Assembly: GCF_014873495.1 (NCBI RefSeq)
Contig: NZ_JADBGF010000001.1
Span: 1,736,001 to 1,800,000 of the forward strand
Direction of reading: 5' to 3'
Source of the DNA: Streptomyces stelliscabiei
Lineage (GTDB): Bacteria; Actinomycetota; Actinomycetes; Streptomycetales; Streptomycetaceae
Length of the DNA stretch: 64,000 nucleotides
Positions 35,482 to 43,749 of the stretch are shown here, piece by piece. Made by a program: the position numbers and the translations under genes. The stretch's first letter is position 1. The number at the start of each line of letters is the position of its first letter. The notes beneath the pieces are model-generated. The model saw nothing but the letters and a program-made list of their open reading frames with translations, was not told where the DNA came from and made no database searches.

Positions 35482-36651
35482 TCAGACGGCCTCGAGGACC
35501 ATCGCGTTGGCCAGCCCGCCGGCCTCGCACATCGTCTGCAGCCCGTAGCGGGCGCCGCGTTCCCGCATGGCGTGCACCAGCGTCGTCGTCAGGCGTGTGC
35601 CGCTGGCCCCGAGCGGATGGCCGAGGGCGATGGCGCCCCCGTGGACGTTGACCTTCGCCAGGTCGGCTCCCGTCTCCTGCTGCCAGGCGAGGACCACGCT
35701 GGAGAACGCCTCGTTCACCTCGAAGAGGTCGATGTCGTCGAGCTGCAGCCCGGCCCGCCGGAGCACCTTCTCCGTGGCCGGGACGACCCCCGTGAGCATC
35801 AGCAGCGGATCCGAGCCGGTGACGGCGAAGCTGTGCAGCCGGGCGAGCGGGCGCAGGCCGAGCCGGGCCGCCGTCTCCCCGGACGTGATGAGGACGGCCG
35901 AGGCACCGTCGTTGACGGGGCTCGCGTTCCCCGCGGTGACGTTCCACTCGATCTGCGGGAACCGCTCGGCGAACCCGGGGTCGTGATACGCGGGCCGCAG
36001 CCCGGCGAGGATCTCGGGAGTGGTGCCGGGCCGTACGCACTCGTCACGCGTCAGCCCCTCCAGCGGTGCGACCTCGGCGTCGAAGAGGCCACCGTCCCAG
36101 GCCGCGGCGGCCTTGCGGTGGGACGACACCGCGAAGGCGTCCAGCCGGTCCCGGCCGAGCGACCACTTCGCGGCGATCAGCTCGGCGCTGATGCCCTGCG
36201 GGACGAGCCCCTCGGGGAAGCGCGCGGCGACACCGGGGCCGAACGGGTCCTTGCCGGGCGGCACGTTGGACCACATCGGCACCCGGCTCATCGACTCCAC
36301 CCCGCAGGCGACGACCATGTCGTACGCCCCCGCCATCACGCCCTGGGCCGCGAAGTGCACGGCCTGCTGGGAGGAGCCGCACTGCCGGTCGACCGTGGTC
36401 GCGGGCACCGTGTCCGGGAAGCCCGCCGAGAGGACGGCGTAGCGGGTGGTGTTCATGGCCTGCTCGCCGACCTGGTCGACGGTGCCGCCGATGACATCGT
36501 CGACGAGCGCGGGGTCGACGCCCGCCCGGTCGACGAGGGTGCGCAGGGTGTGGGCGAGGAGTTCCACGGGGTGGACGTGGGCGAGGGCGCCGGTCGGCCT
36601 GCCCTTGCCGATCGGGGTGCGTACGGCTTCGACGACGACTGCGTCACGCAT
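35482..36651 (-). CDS. thiolase (acetyl-CoA acetyltransferase family)
   Basis: A 389-aa thiolase that makes or cleaves 3-ketoacyl-CoA. The nucleophilic cysteine is C91 in TTVDRQCGSSQQAVHFAA. The other active-site blocks are NEAFSSVVLAWQ, GGAIALGHPLGASG (the catalytic histidine) and CEAGGLANAMVLE with the second cysteine. It is close to the degradative FadA-like group used in fatty acid or steroid breakdown. It is divergent from an HxlR regulator 103 bp away, and an inverted repeat lies in the gap. Confidence 0.93.
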   Translation of the reverse strand: MRDAVVVEAVRTPIGKGRPTGALAHVHPVELLAHTLRTLVDRAGVDPALVDDVIGGTVDQVGEQAMNTTRYAVLSAGFPDTVPATTVDRQCGSSQQAVHFAAQGVMAGAYDMVVACGVESMSRVPMWSNVPPGKDPFGPGVAARFPEGLVPQGISAELIAAKWSLGRDRLDAFAVSSHRKAAAAWDGGLFDAEVAPLEGLTRDECVRPGTTPEILAGLRPAYHDPGFAERFPQIEWNVTAGNASPVNDGASAVLITSGETAARLGLRPLARLHSFAVTGSDPLLMLTGVVPATEKVLRRAGLQLDDIDLFEVNEAFSSVVLAWQQETGADLAKVNVHGGAIALGHPLGASGTRLTTTLVHAMRERGARYGLQTMCEAGGLANAMVLEAV

Positions 36652-36684
36652 GGGCGGGCCTCCACGACTGCCGGGGGACTCCCA

Positions 36685-36707
36685 GTGAGTAGGGAATTCA
36701 AACTCAC
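36685..36707. promoter_or_regulatory. operator candidate between thiolase and HxlR genes
   Basis: GTGAGT and ACTCAC, 6-bp arms around 11 bp including GAATTC, in the divergent spacer. HxlR proteins bind such spaced inverted repeats, and the neighbouring AT-rich sequence suggests overlapping promoters. Confidence 0.55.
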
Positions 36708-36754
36708 GATAGTCCAGTGCGTTGGAAAAGCAAACCCTCCCCTAGAATGAGCGC

Positions 36755-37231
36755 ATGGCCGCCTCCGCAGATCCGCGCCCCTGTTCCATCGCCGACGCCC
36801 TGGCGCTCGTCGGTGAGAAGTACTCGCTGCTGGTCCTGCGCGAGGTCTGCCTGGGCAACAGCCGCTTCGACCAGCTGGTCCGCAACATCGGGGCACCGCG
36901 TGACGTACTGGCGACCCGCCTCAGGCGCCTCGTGGACGCGGGGATCCTGCACAAGCACGCCTACAGCCAGCGCCCGCAGCGCTTCGAGTACCGGCCCACG
37001 CAGGCGGGTCGCGAACTGGAGCCGGTCCTGATGACGCTCATGGCGTGGGGCGACCGCCATCTCCGGAAGGACGACGACCGCCCCATGGTGGTCGAGCACA
37101 TCTGCGGCAACGAACTGGTGGCGACGGTCACCTGCACGGCCTGCGGCGGCGCGGTCCGTCACGAGGACCTCAAGGCCCATCCGCAGACCCCGGGCTGGTC
37201 GGTGACAGGCCCGACTACCCCCGCACCATAG
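36755..37231 (+). CDS. HxlR-family regulator
   Basis: A 158-aa winged-helix regulator of the HxlR family. The DNA-binding region is at about residues 10-95: CSIADALALVGEKYSLLVLR, then RFDQLVRNIGAPRDVLATRL and the wing YRPTQAGRELEPVL. An early cysteine (C10) sits where redox- or aldehyde-sensing HxlR proteins have theirs. The C-terminus adds a small Cys-x-x-Cys pair (TCTACGG). It probably controls the divergent thiolase and itself. Confidence 0.92.
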   Translation: MAASADPRPCSIADALALVGEKYSLLVLREVCLGNSRFDQLVRNIGAPRDVLATRLRRLVDAGILHKHAYSQRPQRFEYRPTQAGRELEPVLMTLMAWGDRHLRKDDDRPMVVEHICGNELVATVTCTACGGAVRHEDLKAHPQTPGWSVTGPTTPAP

Positions 37232-37282
37232 GGGCGCGGGGAACTGCGCGGGCAACCCCACACCACCGGCAGCCGCTCGACC
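37230..37282. repeat. dispersed intergenic element, copy 2
   Basis: AGGGGCGCGGGGAACTGCGC, then a variable stretch and GGCAGCCGCTCGACCAC, matching copy 1 at 19238 through the 20-bp core. It starts at the HxlR stop codon, between that gene and a convergent cupin gene. Confidence 0.75.
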
Positions 37283-37323
37283 ACAGCACTCCCCGGGGCT
37301 CCGAGGCGCCCGGAACCCCCTGC

Positions 37324-38037
37324 TCAGTCCCCCTTGTAGACGTCCAAGCGCCCGCACATCCCGAACTTCCCGGACTCGGAGGGCTTCTCGGCCCACACCC
37401 CGGCATCGGCCAGATGGGACACGTCCCCCCGCTCCAGCCGGTCCAACTGCTCCCCCGTCGCGGCGGCGGCGGCCCGCGCCCCCCGCTCCCAGCGCGCCCG
37501 CCACTCGGCGAGCCGGGGGCGGACCAGCGCGGCGGCGGCCCGGTGGAACGCGGCGAGCGGTTCGGGGCCGGACGCGTCGCGCAACGCCCGGTAGCCCTCC
37601 AGGGCGAGGTCGCGCCGGGCCCGGGCGGCCCGCTCCTGCTCCTCCTTCGGCGCCTCCACCGGGATGCGAGTGGCGGCGGCGTACGTGTCCGGGTCGGTCA
37701 GGTACTCCGGGGGGAGGGTGAGGACGGCGTCACCCGCCTCCGGCAGCCCGCTGTTCTGCATGAGGACGGTGATCCGCAGATCGTCCTCGTTGACCAGCCG
37801 GTGGATGGTGCCGGGCGTGAACCGGGCGACCGTCCCCGGCGCGAGCGGCGTGACCTCGTACCCGGAGACCGTCAGCGTCTGCACCGCCCCCCGCCCGCCG
37901 GTGACGACGTACGCCTCCGAACAGGTCAGGTGCATATGGGGAGTTCCGCCGCAGACCCCGTCGGCCGCGGGCCAGTCGTAGACGGCCAGGTGCGAGACGG
38001 CGACCCCGCCGGGCAGTCCCTCCCATCCGCTCACCAC
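37324..38037 (-). CDS. cupin protein, last gene of a Gfo/Idh operon
   Basis: A 237-aa protein. The N-terminal cupin (about residues 10-115) carries PHMHLTCSEAYVVTGGRG, with the H-x-H...E metal motif, and TPGTIHRLVNEDDLRITVLM for the second histidine. The rest is helical and charged (KEEQERAARARRDLALEGYR), ending in KFGMCGRLDVYKGD. Its GTG start (38037 or 38034) overlaps the stop of the DUF6807 gene, so it is translationally coupled. It may be a sugar isomerase or a sensing protein acting with its two upstream neighbours. Confidence 0.75.
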   Translation of the reverse strand: MVSGWEGLPGGVAVSHLAVYDWPAADGVCGGTPHMHLTCSEAYVVTGGRGAVQTLTVSGYEVTPLAPGTVARFTPGTIHRLVNEDDLRITVLMQNSGLPEAGDAVLTLPPEYLTDPDTYAAATRIPVEAPKEEQERAARARRDLALEGYRALRDASGPEPLAAFHRAAAALVRPRLAEWRARWERGARAAAAATGEQLDRLERGDVSHLADAGVWAEKPSESGKFGMCGRLDVYKGD

Positions 38038-38966
38038 GGGTGCGCCTCCAGGTACTTGGCGATCTCCTCCCGTTCCCAGGCCCCGTCCGCCACGACGACC
38101 CGGTAGCGACGGGTGAGCGTGTCACCGGGAGCCAGCGCCAGCTCGTCGTAGAAGGCCCAGGAGGGGGCGACGGCGGCGAAGGGCTCGTTGCGGACGAACC
38201 AGTGCGCCGGGTGGGCGCCCCCGGCTCCCGTGTGGTCGTTCTCGGGCGCGTGCGCGAAGACGAGCGTGGCGTGGCCGTCGGCGCCGTCGTGCTCACCCGA
38301 GTAGGCCAGCCAGGCGGCCTGCTCCCCCATCAGTTCGGGTCCCGCGGAGTCGGGCCCGATGATCCGCCCGTCCCGGAAGGCACGCGGGCCGCGCCAGAAC
38401 AGACCCGTGTAGCCGGCCATCTCGCGCCCGGCGGTCGTGGGGCTGCCGAACAGCAGCGGCTCGTCACGGCGGTTGGTGATCGCGCTCGTCCAGGTCAGCG
38501 CCCAGGAACCCGACTCGGTGTCCACGTCGTGGATCTCGATCCGGCGCTCCTCGTCGGCCCACAGCTCACCCGTGTACGGGTGCCAGGTCAGACGCTCGGC
38601 GACCACGACCCGCTCGCCGTCCGACTCGACGACGTCGAAGCCGGCGTGCGCCATCGAACCGACCCGCTCCGGGAGCGGCAGATACCCCTCGCCGTGCACG
38701 TACGAGTTGCCGCCCCACAGGTTCTGGCCCGACAGGTGCGAGGCCGTCAGCTGCAGCCCCTTGTGCCAGCGGTGGTCGTTGGGCCGGAAGTCGGTGACGA
38801 CGTCCCCGGCCAGCGTCCGGACCGGGTGCAGATACGGCTTCGGCGCCTCCCAGGCCGCCTCCGGCCGGTAGACGTAGCTCAACAGCTCCACACCGGTGGT
38901 GGGTTCGGTGACCGTGATCCGGTCCCCGTGGGCGTGGACGACCCGCAGCCCGTCGTGGAAGGTCAT
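38031..38966 (-). CDS. DUF6807 (PmoA-like) protein
   Basis: A 311-aa protein of the DUF6807/PmoA-like family: LLSYVYRPEAAWEAPKPYLH near the N-terminus, then DHRWHKGLQLTASHLSGQNL, GEGYLPLPERV and a C-terminal NDHTGAGGAHPAHWFVRNEP. Despite the PmoA name in databases, these proteins have no link to methane monooxygenase; they occur beside sugar oxidoreductases and are thought to act on carbohydrates. The start at 38966 overlaps the stop of the oxidoreductase by 4 bp, making it the middle gene of a coupled three-gene unit. Confidence 0.8.
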   Translation of the reverse strand: MTFHDGLRVVHAHGDRITVTEPTTGVELLSYVYRPEAAWEAPKPYLHPVRTLAGDVVTDFRPNDHRWHKGLQLTASHLSGQNLWGGNSYVHGEGYLPLPERVGSMAHAGFDVVESDGERVVVAERLTWHPYTGELWADEERRIEIHDVDTESGSWALTWTSAITNRRDEPLLFGSPTTAGREMAGYTGLFWRGPRAFRDGRIIGPDSAGPELMGEQAAWLAYSGEHDGADGHATLVFAHAPENDHTGAGGAHPAHWFVRNEPFAAVAPSWAFYDELALAPGDTLTRRYRVVVADGAWEREEIAKYLEAHPW

Positions 38967-40180
38967 GCCGTGCTCTCCTCGGTCGCGTCGGCGGACACCT
39001 GGACGGTTCCGGGCGCCCACCCGGGGGCGCCGCCGTGCATGGCGGTGTAGTACGGATCGCCGGGCCCGATCTCGCCGCGCCGCACGGTCACGTCGGTGAA
39101 CGCCGACTTGTACAGGGCGGCGATCAGCTCCAGGCTCGTACGCCCGTCGGCGCCGCTGCTGCGCGGCCGCTCGCCGGCCCGCATGCTCGCCACGAGTTCG
39201 CGCAGCTGCGCCAGGTGCGAGCTGGGCACGTCCTCGCCGAAGTCCCGCCAGGCCGCCGCGTCGGCCTCCGGGGTGCCCGGGGCGGGGGTGACGGACCAGT
39301 CGGCGTTGGAGTGGCCGTACAGATGGGTCAGTTCGACGGTGGCGCGCTCGCAGTCGATGCGGATGCGGCTGACCTCGTCGGGGCTGAGGACGCTGTTGAC
39401 GACGGTGGCCAGGGCGCCGCTCTCGAAGCGCACGAGGGCCGTGGAGACGTCCTCGGTCTCCACGTCGTGGACCAGCCGGCCGGCCATCGCCCGGACCTCG
39501 CTCCACGGGCCGAGCAGATCGAGCAGCAGGTCCATCTGGTGGATGCCGTGCCCCATCGCGGGCCCGCCGCCCTCCGTCGCCCAACGACCGCGCCAGGGCA
39601 CGGCGTAGTAGGCGGTGTCCCGGTGCCAGGTGGTCTGGCAGTGCGCGACGAGTGGGCGCCCGAGGCTCCGCTCGGCGATCAGCTGCCGTACGTGCCGCGC
39701 ACCGGAGCCGAAGCGGTGCTGGAAGACGATCGAGGCGTACGGCCCCCCGCCGTCCGCCCCCTCCTGCGCCTCGACGGCGTCGAAGTCGGCCAGCGTCGGC
39801 ACCGGCGGCTTCTCGCACCACACCCAGGCGCCGGCCCGCAGCGCGGCGATCGTCTGGTCCCGGTGCAGGGTCGGCGGGGTGCAGACGCTGACCAGGTCGG
39901 GGCTCTGCTCCGCCAGCATGCGGTCCAGATCGGTGTAGCCGTGCGGGATGCCGTGCTCCGCGCAGAACTTCGCCACCGCGTCGGCATCGATGTCGACCGC
40001 CGCCACGACCTCGGTCTCGCCCTCCTCGGCGAGCCGCGCGAGCGCGGGCAGGTGGGAACCGCCGCCGATGGCGCCGATGCCGATGATCGCCGCACGGACA
40101 CGCCGGCCGGCGAGCGGGGCCTGCGGTCGGTTCGGCCGGTGGTCCGCAGCCGGGCTCGGGTCGTTGCTGGGTGTGGACAT
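38963..40180 (-). CDS. Gfo/Idh/MocA-family oxidoreductase
   Basis: A 405-aa NAD(P)-dependent dehydrogenase of the Gfo/Idh/MocA family. The Rossmann start is VRAAIIGIGAIGGGSHLPAL (about residues 27-47). EKPP, the family EKP motif with its catalytic Lys, sits at about 130. GGGPAMGHGIHQMDLLLDLL carries the conserved G-x-x-x-H(D) block in which the histidine is catalytic. It oxidises or reduces a sugar, inositol or derivative. It is first of the coupled unit. ATG at 40180 is used; the upstream open frame to 40309 lacks family sequence. Confidence 0.88.
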   Translation of the reverse strand: MSTPSNDPSPAADHRPNRPQAPLAGRRVRAAIIGIGAIGGGSHLPALARLAEEGETEVVAAVDIDADAVAKFCAEHGIPHGYTDLDRMLAEQSPDLVSVCTPPTLHRDQTIAALRAGAWVWCEKPPVPTLADFDAVEAQEGADGGGPYASIVFQHRFGSGARHVRQLIAERSLGRPLVAHCQTTWHRDTAYYAVPWRGRWATEGGGPAMGHGIHQMDLLLDLLGPWSEVRAMAGRLVHDVETEDVSTALVRFESGALATVVNSVLSPDEVSRIRIDCERATVELTHLYGHSNADWSVTPAPGTPEADAAAWRDFGEDVPSSHLAQLRELVASMRAGERPRSSGADGRTSLELIAALYKSAFTDVTVRRGEIGPGDPYYTAMHGGAPGWAPGTVQVSADATEESTA

Positions 40181-40272
40181 GGACGTGATCAGCACTCCAT
40201 CGAACGAGACATCGGACGTCGGCCAACGCCTGGTGGCGGGGGCTCCGGCGGTGCGGCGGCCCTCACGACGGC

Positions 40273-40310
40273 AAGCGCTTTCCCTCGCCAGCAAAGTATG
40301 TGCGGACATA
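40273..40310. promoter_or_regulatory. candidate operators for the Gfo/Idh operon
   Basis: AAGCGCTT (40273-40280) is the centre of a LacI/CRE-type site (GCAAGCGCTTTCCC on the plus strand). Seventeen bp on, TATGT-GCGG-ACATA (40297-40310) is a second inverted repeat. Both lie upstream of the operon and upstream of uppP, which is divergent. Confidence 0.45.
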
Positions 40311-40538
40311 GTGACTGGTCAACACCACGGATCCGGCCGTTCCACGCCTCGGGACGCCGACACTCCACCCGTGCCGCGCACGCCCTCCGCCCGCCCGCCG
40401 GGCGGCCCTGCGAAACCCCTGTGACGGGCCCGTCCCCATGGGGCGCTAGGCTGCCCCCAGCACCTGTGATCACCCGCCCCGCGGCGCGGCACGTCTTCCG
40501 TCGGCCCTCCACGATCAGCGCTTGGACCACGTAACTTC

Positions 40539-41414
40539 ATGTCTTGGTTTGAATCCCTCATCCTCGGACTCGTCCAGGGGCTGACCGAATTCCTCCCCGT
40601 CTCCTCCAGCGCGCACCTGCGCCTGACGGCGGCTTTCTCCGGCTGGGAGGACCCGGGCGCGGCCTTCACCGCGATCACCCAGATCGGCACCGAGGCCGCC
40701 GTGCTGATCTACTTCCGCAAGGACATCGCCAACATCATCTCGGCGTGGTCGCGCTCGCTGTTCAACAAGGAGATGCGCCGCGACCACGACGCCCAGATGG
40801 GCTGGCTGGTGATCGTCGGCTCCATCCCGATCGGTCTCCTCGGCGTGACCCTCAAGGACCAGATCGAGGGCCCCTTCCGTGATCTGCGCCTCACGGCGAC
40901 CATGCTCATCGTCATGGGTATCGTCCTGGGCGTCGCGGACCGCCTGGCCGCCCGTGACGAGACGGGCGGCAAGCACCGCGCCGCCCGGGAGCGCAAGAGC
41001 CTCGAACAGCTCAGCGTCAAGGACGGCCTGATCTTCGGCCTCTGCCAGGCCATGGCCCTCATCCCCGGCGTCTCCCGCTCCGGCGCCACCATCAGCGGTG
41101 GCCTCCTCATGGGCTACAAGCGCGAGGCCGCGGCCCGCTACTCCTTCCTGCTCGCCATCCCGGCCGTGATCGCCTCGGGCGGCTACGAGCTGAAGGACGC
41201 GATGGAGGGCGGGCACGTCTCCTGGGGACCGACGATCTTCGCCACGGTCATCGCCTTCTTCGTGGGTTACGCGGTCATCGCGTGGTTCATGAAGTTCATC
41301 TCGCACAAGAGCTTCATGCCGTTCGTCTGGTACCGCATCGCCCTCGGTGTGGTGGTGATTGTGCTGGTCAGCATGGGTGTGCTGAGCCCGCACGCGGGCG
41401 AATCCGGCGGCTGA
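40539..41414 (+). CDS. uppP: undecaprenyl-diphosphatase UppP
   Basis: A 291-aa integral membrane phosphatase that recycles undecaprenyl pyrophosphate for cell-wall synthesis and gives bacitracin resistance when abundant. It has all family marks: MSWFESLILGLVQGLTEFLP at the start, VSSSAHLRLTAAF (the first catalytic motif, E/Q-rich), and LIPGVSRSGATISGGLLMGY with the PGxSRSG motif around residue 180. About eight hydrophobic segments follow the known topology. It is monocistronic. Confidence 0.96.
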   Translation: MSWFESLILGLVQGLTEFLPVSSSAHLRLTAAFSGWEDPGAAFTAITQIGTEAAVLIYFRKDIANIISAWSRSLFNKEMRRDHDAQMGWLVIVGSIPIGLLGVTLKDQIEGPFRDLRLTATMLIVMGIVLGVADRLAARDETGGKHRAARERKSLEQLSVKDGLIFGLCQAMALIPGVSRSGATISGGLLMGYKREAAARYSFLLAIPAVIASGGYELKDAMEGGHVSWGPTIFATVIAFFVGYAVIAWFMKFISHKSFMPFVWYRIALGVVVIVLVSMGVLSPHAGESGG

Positions 41415-41482
41415 AACCGGGCCGCACAGGTAGCGCTGTCTAGCATTTCCTAGCGCCTGATTGCAGCATCACGCCATGATCA

Positions 41483-41515
41483 TCTCCCACTTGTCTCCCA
41501 CTCGTCTCCCACCTG
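41483..41515 (+). repeat. three 11-bp direct repeats
   Basis: TCTCCCACTTG, TCTCCCACTCG and TCTCCCACCTG head to tail, 68 bp after uppP. The layout resembles arm-type integrase binding sites at the end of an integrated element, but no integrase gene is left. Confidence 0.6.
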
Positions 41516-41548
41516 GGAGGCGGGACGCACGGCCAAGTAGGGGATGAC

Positions 41549-41584
41549 GCGGAAGGGCCCGCACGATGGTGCGGGCCCTTCCGC
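41549..41584. terminator. perfect 16-bp-stem hairpin
   Basis: GCGGAAGGGCCCGCAC and its exact reverse complement around the loop GATG. It follows uppP on one side and the frameshifted small gene on the other, so it can end both. Confidence 0.85.
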
Positions 41585-41623
41585 ACAGAGGGTGGAACGC
41601 GTCATCTGAGGTTCATGTCCGGC

Positions 41624-41768
41624 CTAGGCCGCGACCCTCTCCACGAGGAAACGCAGCCGCTCGTCCACCGTGTCCCAGGCAGCACCCGGTGAGGTCGTCC
41701 AGCGCGGCGGCGGCCGTGAGGGTGAGCCGGCCGAGGCGCGCTTCCATGTCCTCCCACGTGTGCGTCAC
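41624..41768 (-). pseudogene. frameshifted 47-residue small gene
   Basis: A GTG at 41768 opens TWEDMEARLGRLTLTAAAAL, then DDLTG. Then the frame needs one base removed at the CCC run (41685-41687) to continue AAWDTVDERLRFLVERVAA and a TAG at 41624-41626. One inserted base therefore breaks a compact amphipathic reading frame. It resembles small proteins of integrative plasmids but I cannot name it. Confidence 0.5.
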
Positions 41769-41815
41769 CTCGACTGCCTCACCAGGCGGACCCGTGCCCC
41801 GTACACCGTTATGGC

Positions 41816-41844
41816 GGCTCTGTTCCGTAGTCGGTGGTGACGGT
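41816..41844 (+). repeat. left terminal inverted repeat of the ISL3 element
   Basis: 29 bp, the exact reverse complement of 43415-43443. Confidence 0.95.
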
Positions 41845-41869
41845 TGGTGACGGGCGTCGTTGATGTTGT

Positions 41870-43405
41870 ATGCGAGATGTCAACTCCCTCGTGGCAACGG
41901 TGTTCTCAGGGCTCTCAGCGCTGGTCATCGAGGATGTGGCGGACGACGGCGAGATGATCCGGGTCTTGGCCCGAACCCGGGATGTTCCCTTTCCCTGCTC
42001 GATGTGCGGGGTCCCGACGGGGAAGGTGCACGGATACCACGTCCGGACCGTTGCGGATGTGCCGGTCGATGGCCGCCGGGTCGTGGTCAACGTCCGGGTA
42101 CGACGTCTGGTCTGCCCGGTCCTGGGCTGTCGGCGGCAGACCTTCCGCGAGCAAGTCCCTGGGCTGATCGAGCGCCTTCAGCGCCGCACCACGCGTCTGA
42201 CCAGCCAGGTCTCGGGGGTGGTCAAAGAGTTATGCGGCCGGGCGGCTGCCCGGCTCACCCGGTTACTGGCCGTGCCCGTATCGTTCGCCACCGCCCTGCG
42301 GGTGCTGCGGGCAATACCCCCGCCGACGCTGCGGATCCCGAGGGTGATCGGGGTCGATGACTTCGCCCTGCGCCGCCGGCACCGCTACGCCACGCTCATC
42401 ATCGATGCCGAGACCGGGGAACGCGTCGACGTCCTGCCCGACCGGGAAGCCGCCACATTGGAGGCTTGGCTGCACGGGCAGAAAGGGATCGAAGTCGTGT
42501 GCCGGGACGGCTCGGCCACCTACGCCGAGGCGATCCGCCGGGCCTTGCCCGACGCGGTGCAGGTCAGCGACCGCTGGCATCTGTGGCGGAACCTGTGCGA
42601 CAAAGTTCTGGCCGAGGTCCGCGCCCACGCCCCCTGCTGGGCCACCGTCAACCCGCCCCGGCCCGGCGGCGTCCGCGAGCAGACCACCCGCGAGCGCTGG
42701 CATAAAGTCCACGCCCTCCTTGACTCCGGCGTGGGCCTGCTCGACTGCTCCCGCAGACTGAACCTCGCCCTGAATACCGTCAAGCGCTACGCCCGCATCC
42801 CTGAACCGCCCGCGGATCGCATCGCCCCCCGCTACCGGCCCACCCTTGTCGACCCCTACCGCGACCACCTGCGCCGACGCCGTGCCGAGGAACCCGCCGT
42901 CCCGGTCACCCATCTCCTCGAAGAGATCCGGAAGTTGGGCTATACCGGCAGTGCCAACCTGCTGGTCCGCTACCTCAATCAGGGCCGCGCTGAAGGCGAC
43001 CGCCCCGTGACAACCCCCCGCCGCGTCGCCCGGCTCCTGCTCACCCACCCCGAGCACCTGTGGACCAAGGACACCGACCTGCTCGGCCTCCTCACCGCGG
43101 CGTGCCCGGAGATGACCGAACTCGCCCGACTCACCGGCGAGTTCGCCGCGTTCCTTACCCCGGCCCATGGCAACAACGACAAGCTCTCCCGGTGGATCGC
43201 GACAGTCCGCACCGCTGGCCTGCCCCACCTGCTCAGCTTCTGTAACGGCCTCGAACTCGACCGCGCCGCCGTGAACGCCGGCCTCACCCTGCCCCACCAC
43301 AACGGCCGGACCGAGGGCGTCAATACCCGAACCAAGAAGATCATGCGGCAGATGCACGGCCGAGCAGGATTCGACCTCCTCCGTCACCGCATCCTCCTGC
43401 AATGA
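41870..43405 (+). CDS. ISL3-family transposase
   Basis: A 511-aa DDE transposase. The N-terminal zinc-finger/HTH region (about residues 40-120) has CSMCG...C-P-V-L-G-C cysteines. The catalytic core includes IGVDDFALRRRHRYATLIID (first Asp), VSDRWHLWRNLCDKV (second Asp) and NGRTEGVNTRTKKIMRQMHG (the Glu). It appears full length and uninterrupted, so the element may still move. It carries no passenger gene. Confidence 0.96.
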   Translation: MRDVNSLVATVFSGLSALVIEDVADDGEMIRVLARTRDVPFPCSMCGVPTGKVHGYHVRTVADVPVDGRRVVVNVRVRRLVCPVLGCRRQTFREQVPGLIERLQRRTTRLTSQVSGVVKELCGRAAARLTRLLAVPVSFATALRVLRAIPPPTLRIPRVIGVDDFALRRRHRYATLIIDAETGERVDVLPDREAATLEAWLHGQKGIEVVCRDGSATYAEAIRRALPDAVQVSDRWHLWRNLCDKVLAEVRAHAPCWATVNPPRPGGVREQTTRERWHKVHALLDSGVGLLDCSRRLNLALNTVKRYARIPEPPADRIAPRYRPTLVDPYRDHLRRRRAEEPAVPVTHLLEEIRKLGYTGSANLLVRYLNQGRAEGDRPVTTPRRVARLLLTHPEHLWTKDTDLLGLLTAACPEMTELARLTGEFAAFLTPAHGNNDKLSRWIATVRTAGLPHLLSFCNGLELDRAAVNAGLTLPHHNGRTEGVNTRTKKIMRQMHGRAGFDLLRHRILLQ

Positions 43406-43414
43406 GGAGAACGC

Positions 43415-43443
43415 ACCGTCACCACCGACTACGGAACAGAGCC
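43415..43443 (-). repeat. right terminal inverted repeat of the ISL3 element
   Basis: 29 bp; begins 10 bp after the transposase stop. Confidence 0.95.
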
Positions 43444-43749
43444 CGATTGCTGACACGTCCTCAGGCCGATAAACAGGGGCAGCCACGCGCCGTGGACCAT
43501 TACTGGGCATTCCGGGTCAGCGGGTGCGGGCCACCAGTGGCGGTGCTGGTGGAGAAGGCGTCAACACTGAAGGGGCGGCAGCGCCAGGCCACCCAGGCTT
43601 CCGGGGCTCGTCCAGCGAGCGGTGCAGCAGGCGCCCAGCGTTGTGGACCAGGTACGCGACGACGCCAGCAGCGTCACATTGCTGTGTTCAGGGGACCGCG
43701 TCCGGCACCTGAACAGCGGTGGCGGTGAGTGCCGCCGTAGCGCCCGCCC
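43444..43749. other. right flank of the insertion sequence, no intact gene
   Basis: Between the IS and the MaoC remnant. A minus-strand frame around 43505-43680 reads AYLVHNAGRLLHRSLDEP and looks like the tail of an unknown protein, without start. This is probably scrambled sequence left by earlier insertions or deletions. Confidence 0.4.

Larger units (their letters stand above)
41816..43443 (+). mobile_element. complete ISL3-family insertion sequence, 1628 bp
   Basis: Perfect 29-bp terminal inverted repeats (41816-41844 and 43415-43443, beginning GGCTCTGTTCCGTAGTCGGT) enclose one intact transposase gene. The GGCTCT ends, single long ORF and length fit ISL3. The 8 bp on the left (GTTATGGC) and on the right (CGATTGCT) do not match, so the usual 8-bp target duplication is missing. 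Confidence 0.95.

Noticed and set aside
41415..41540. tRNA gene as an attachment site
   Set aside because: No cloverleaf or anticodon arm could be found near the direct repeats after uppP.
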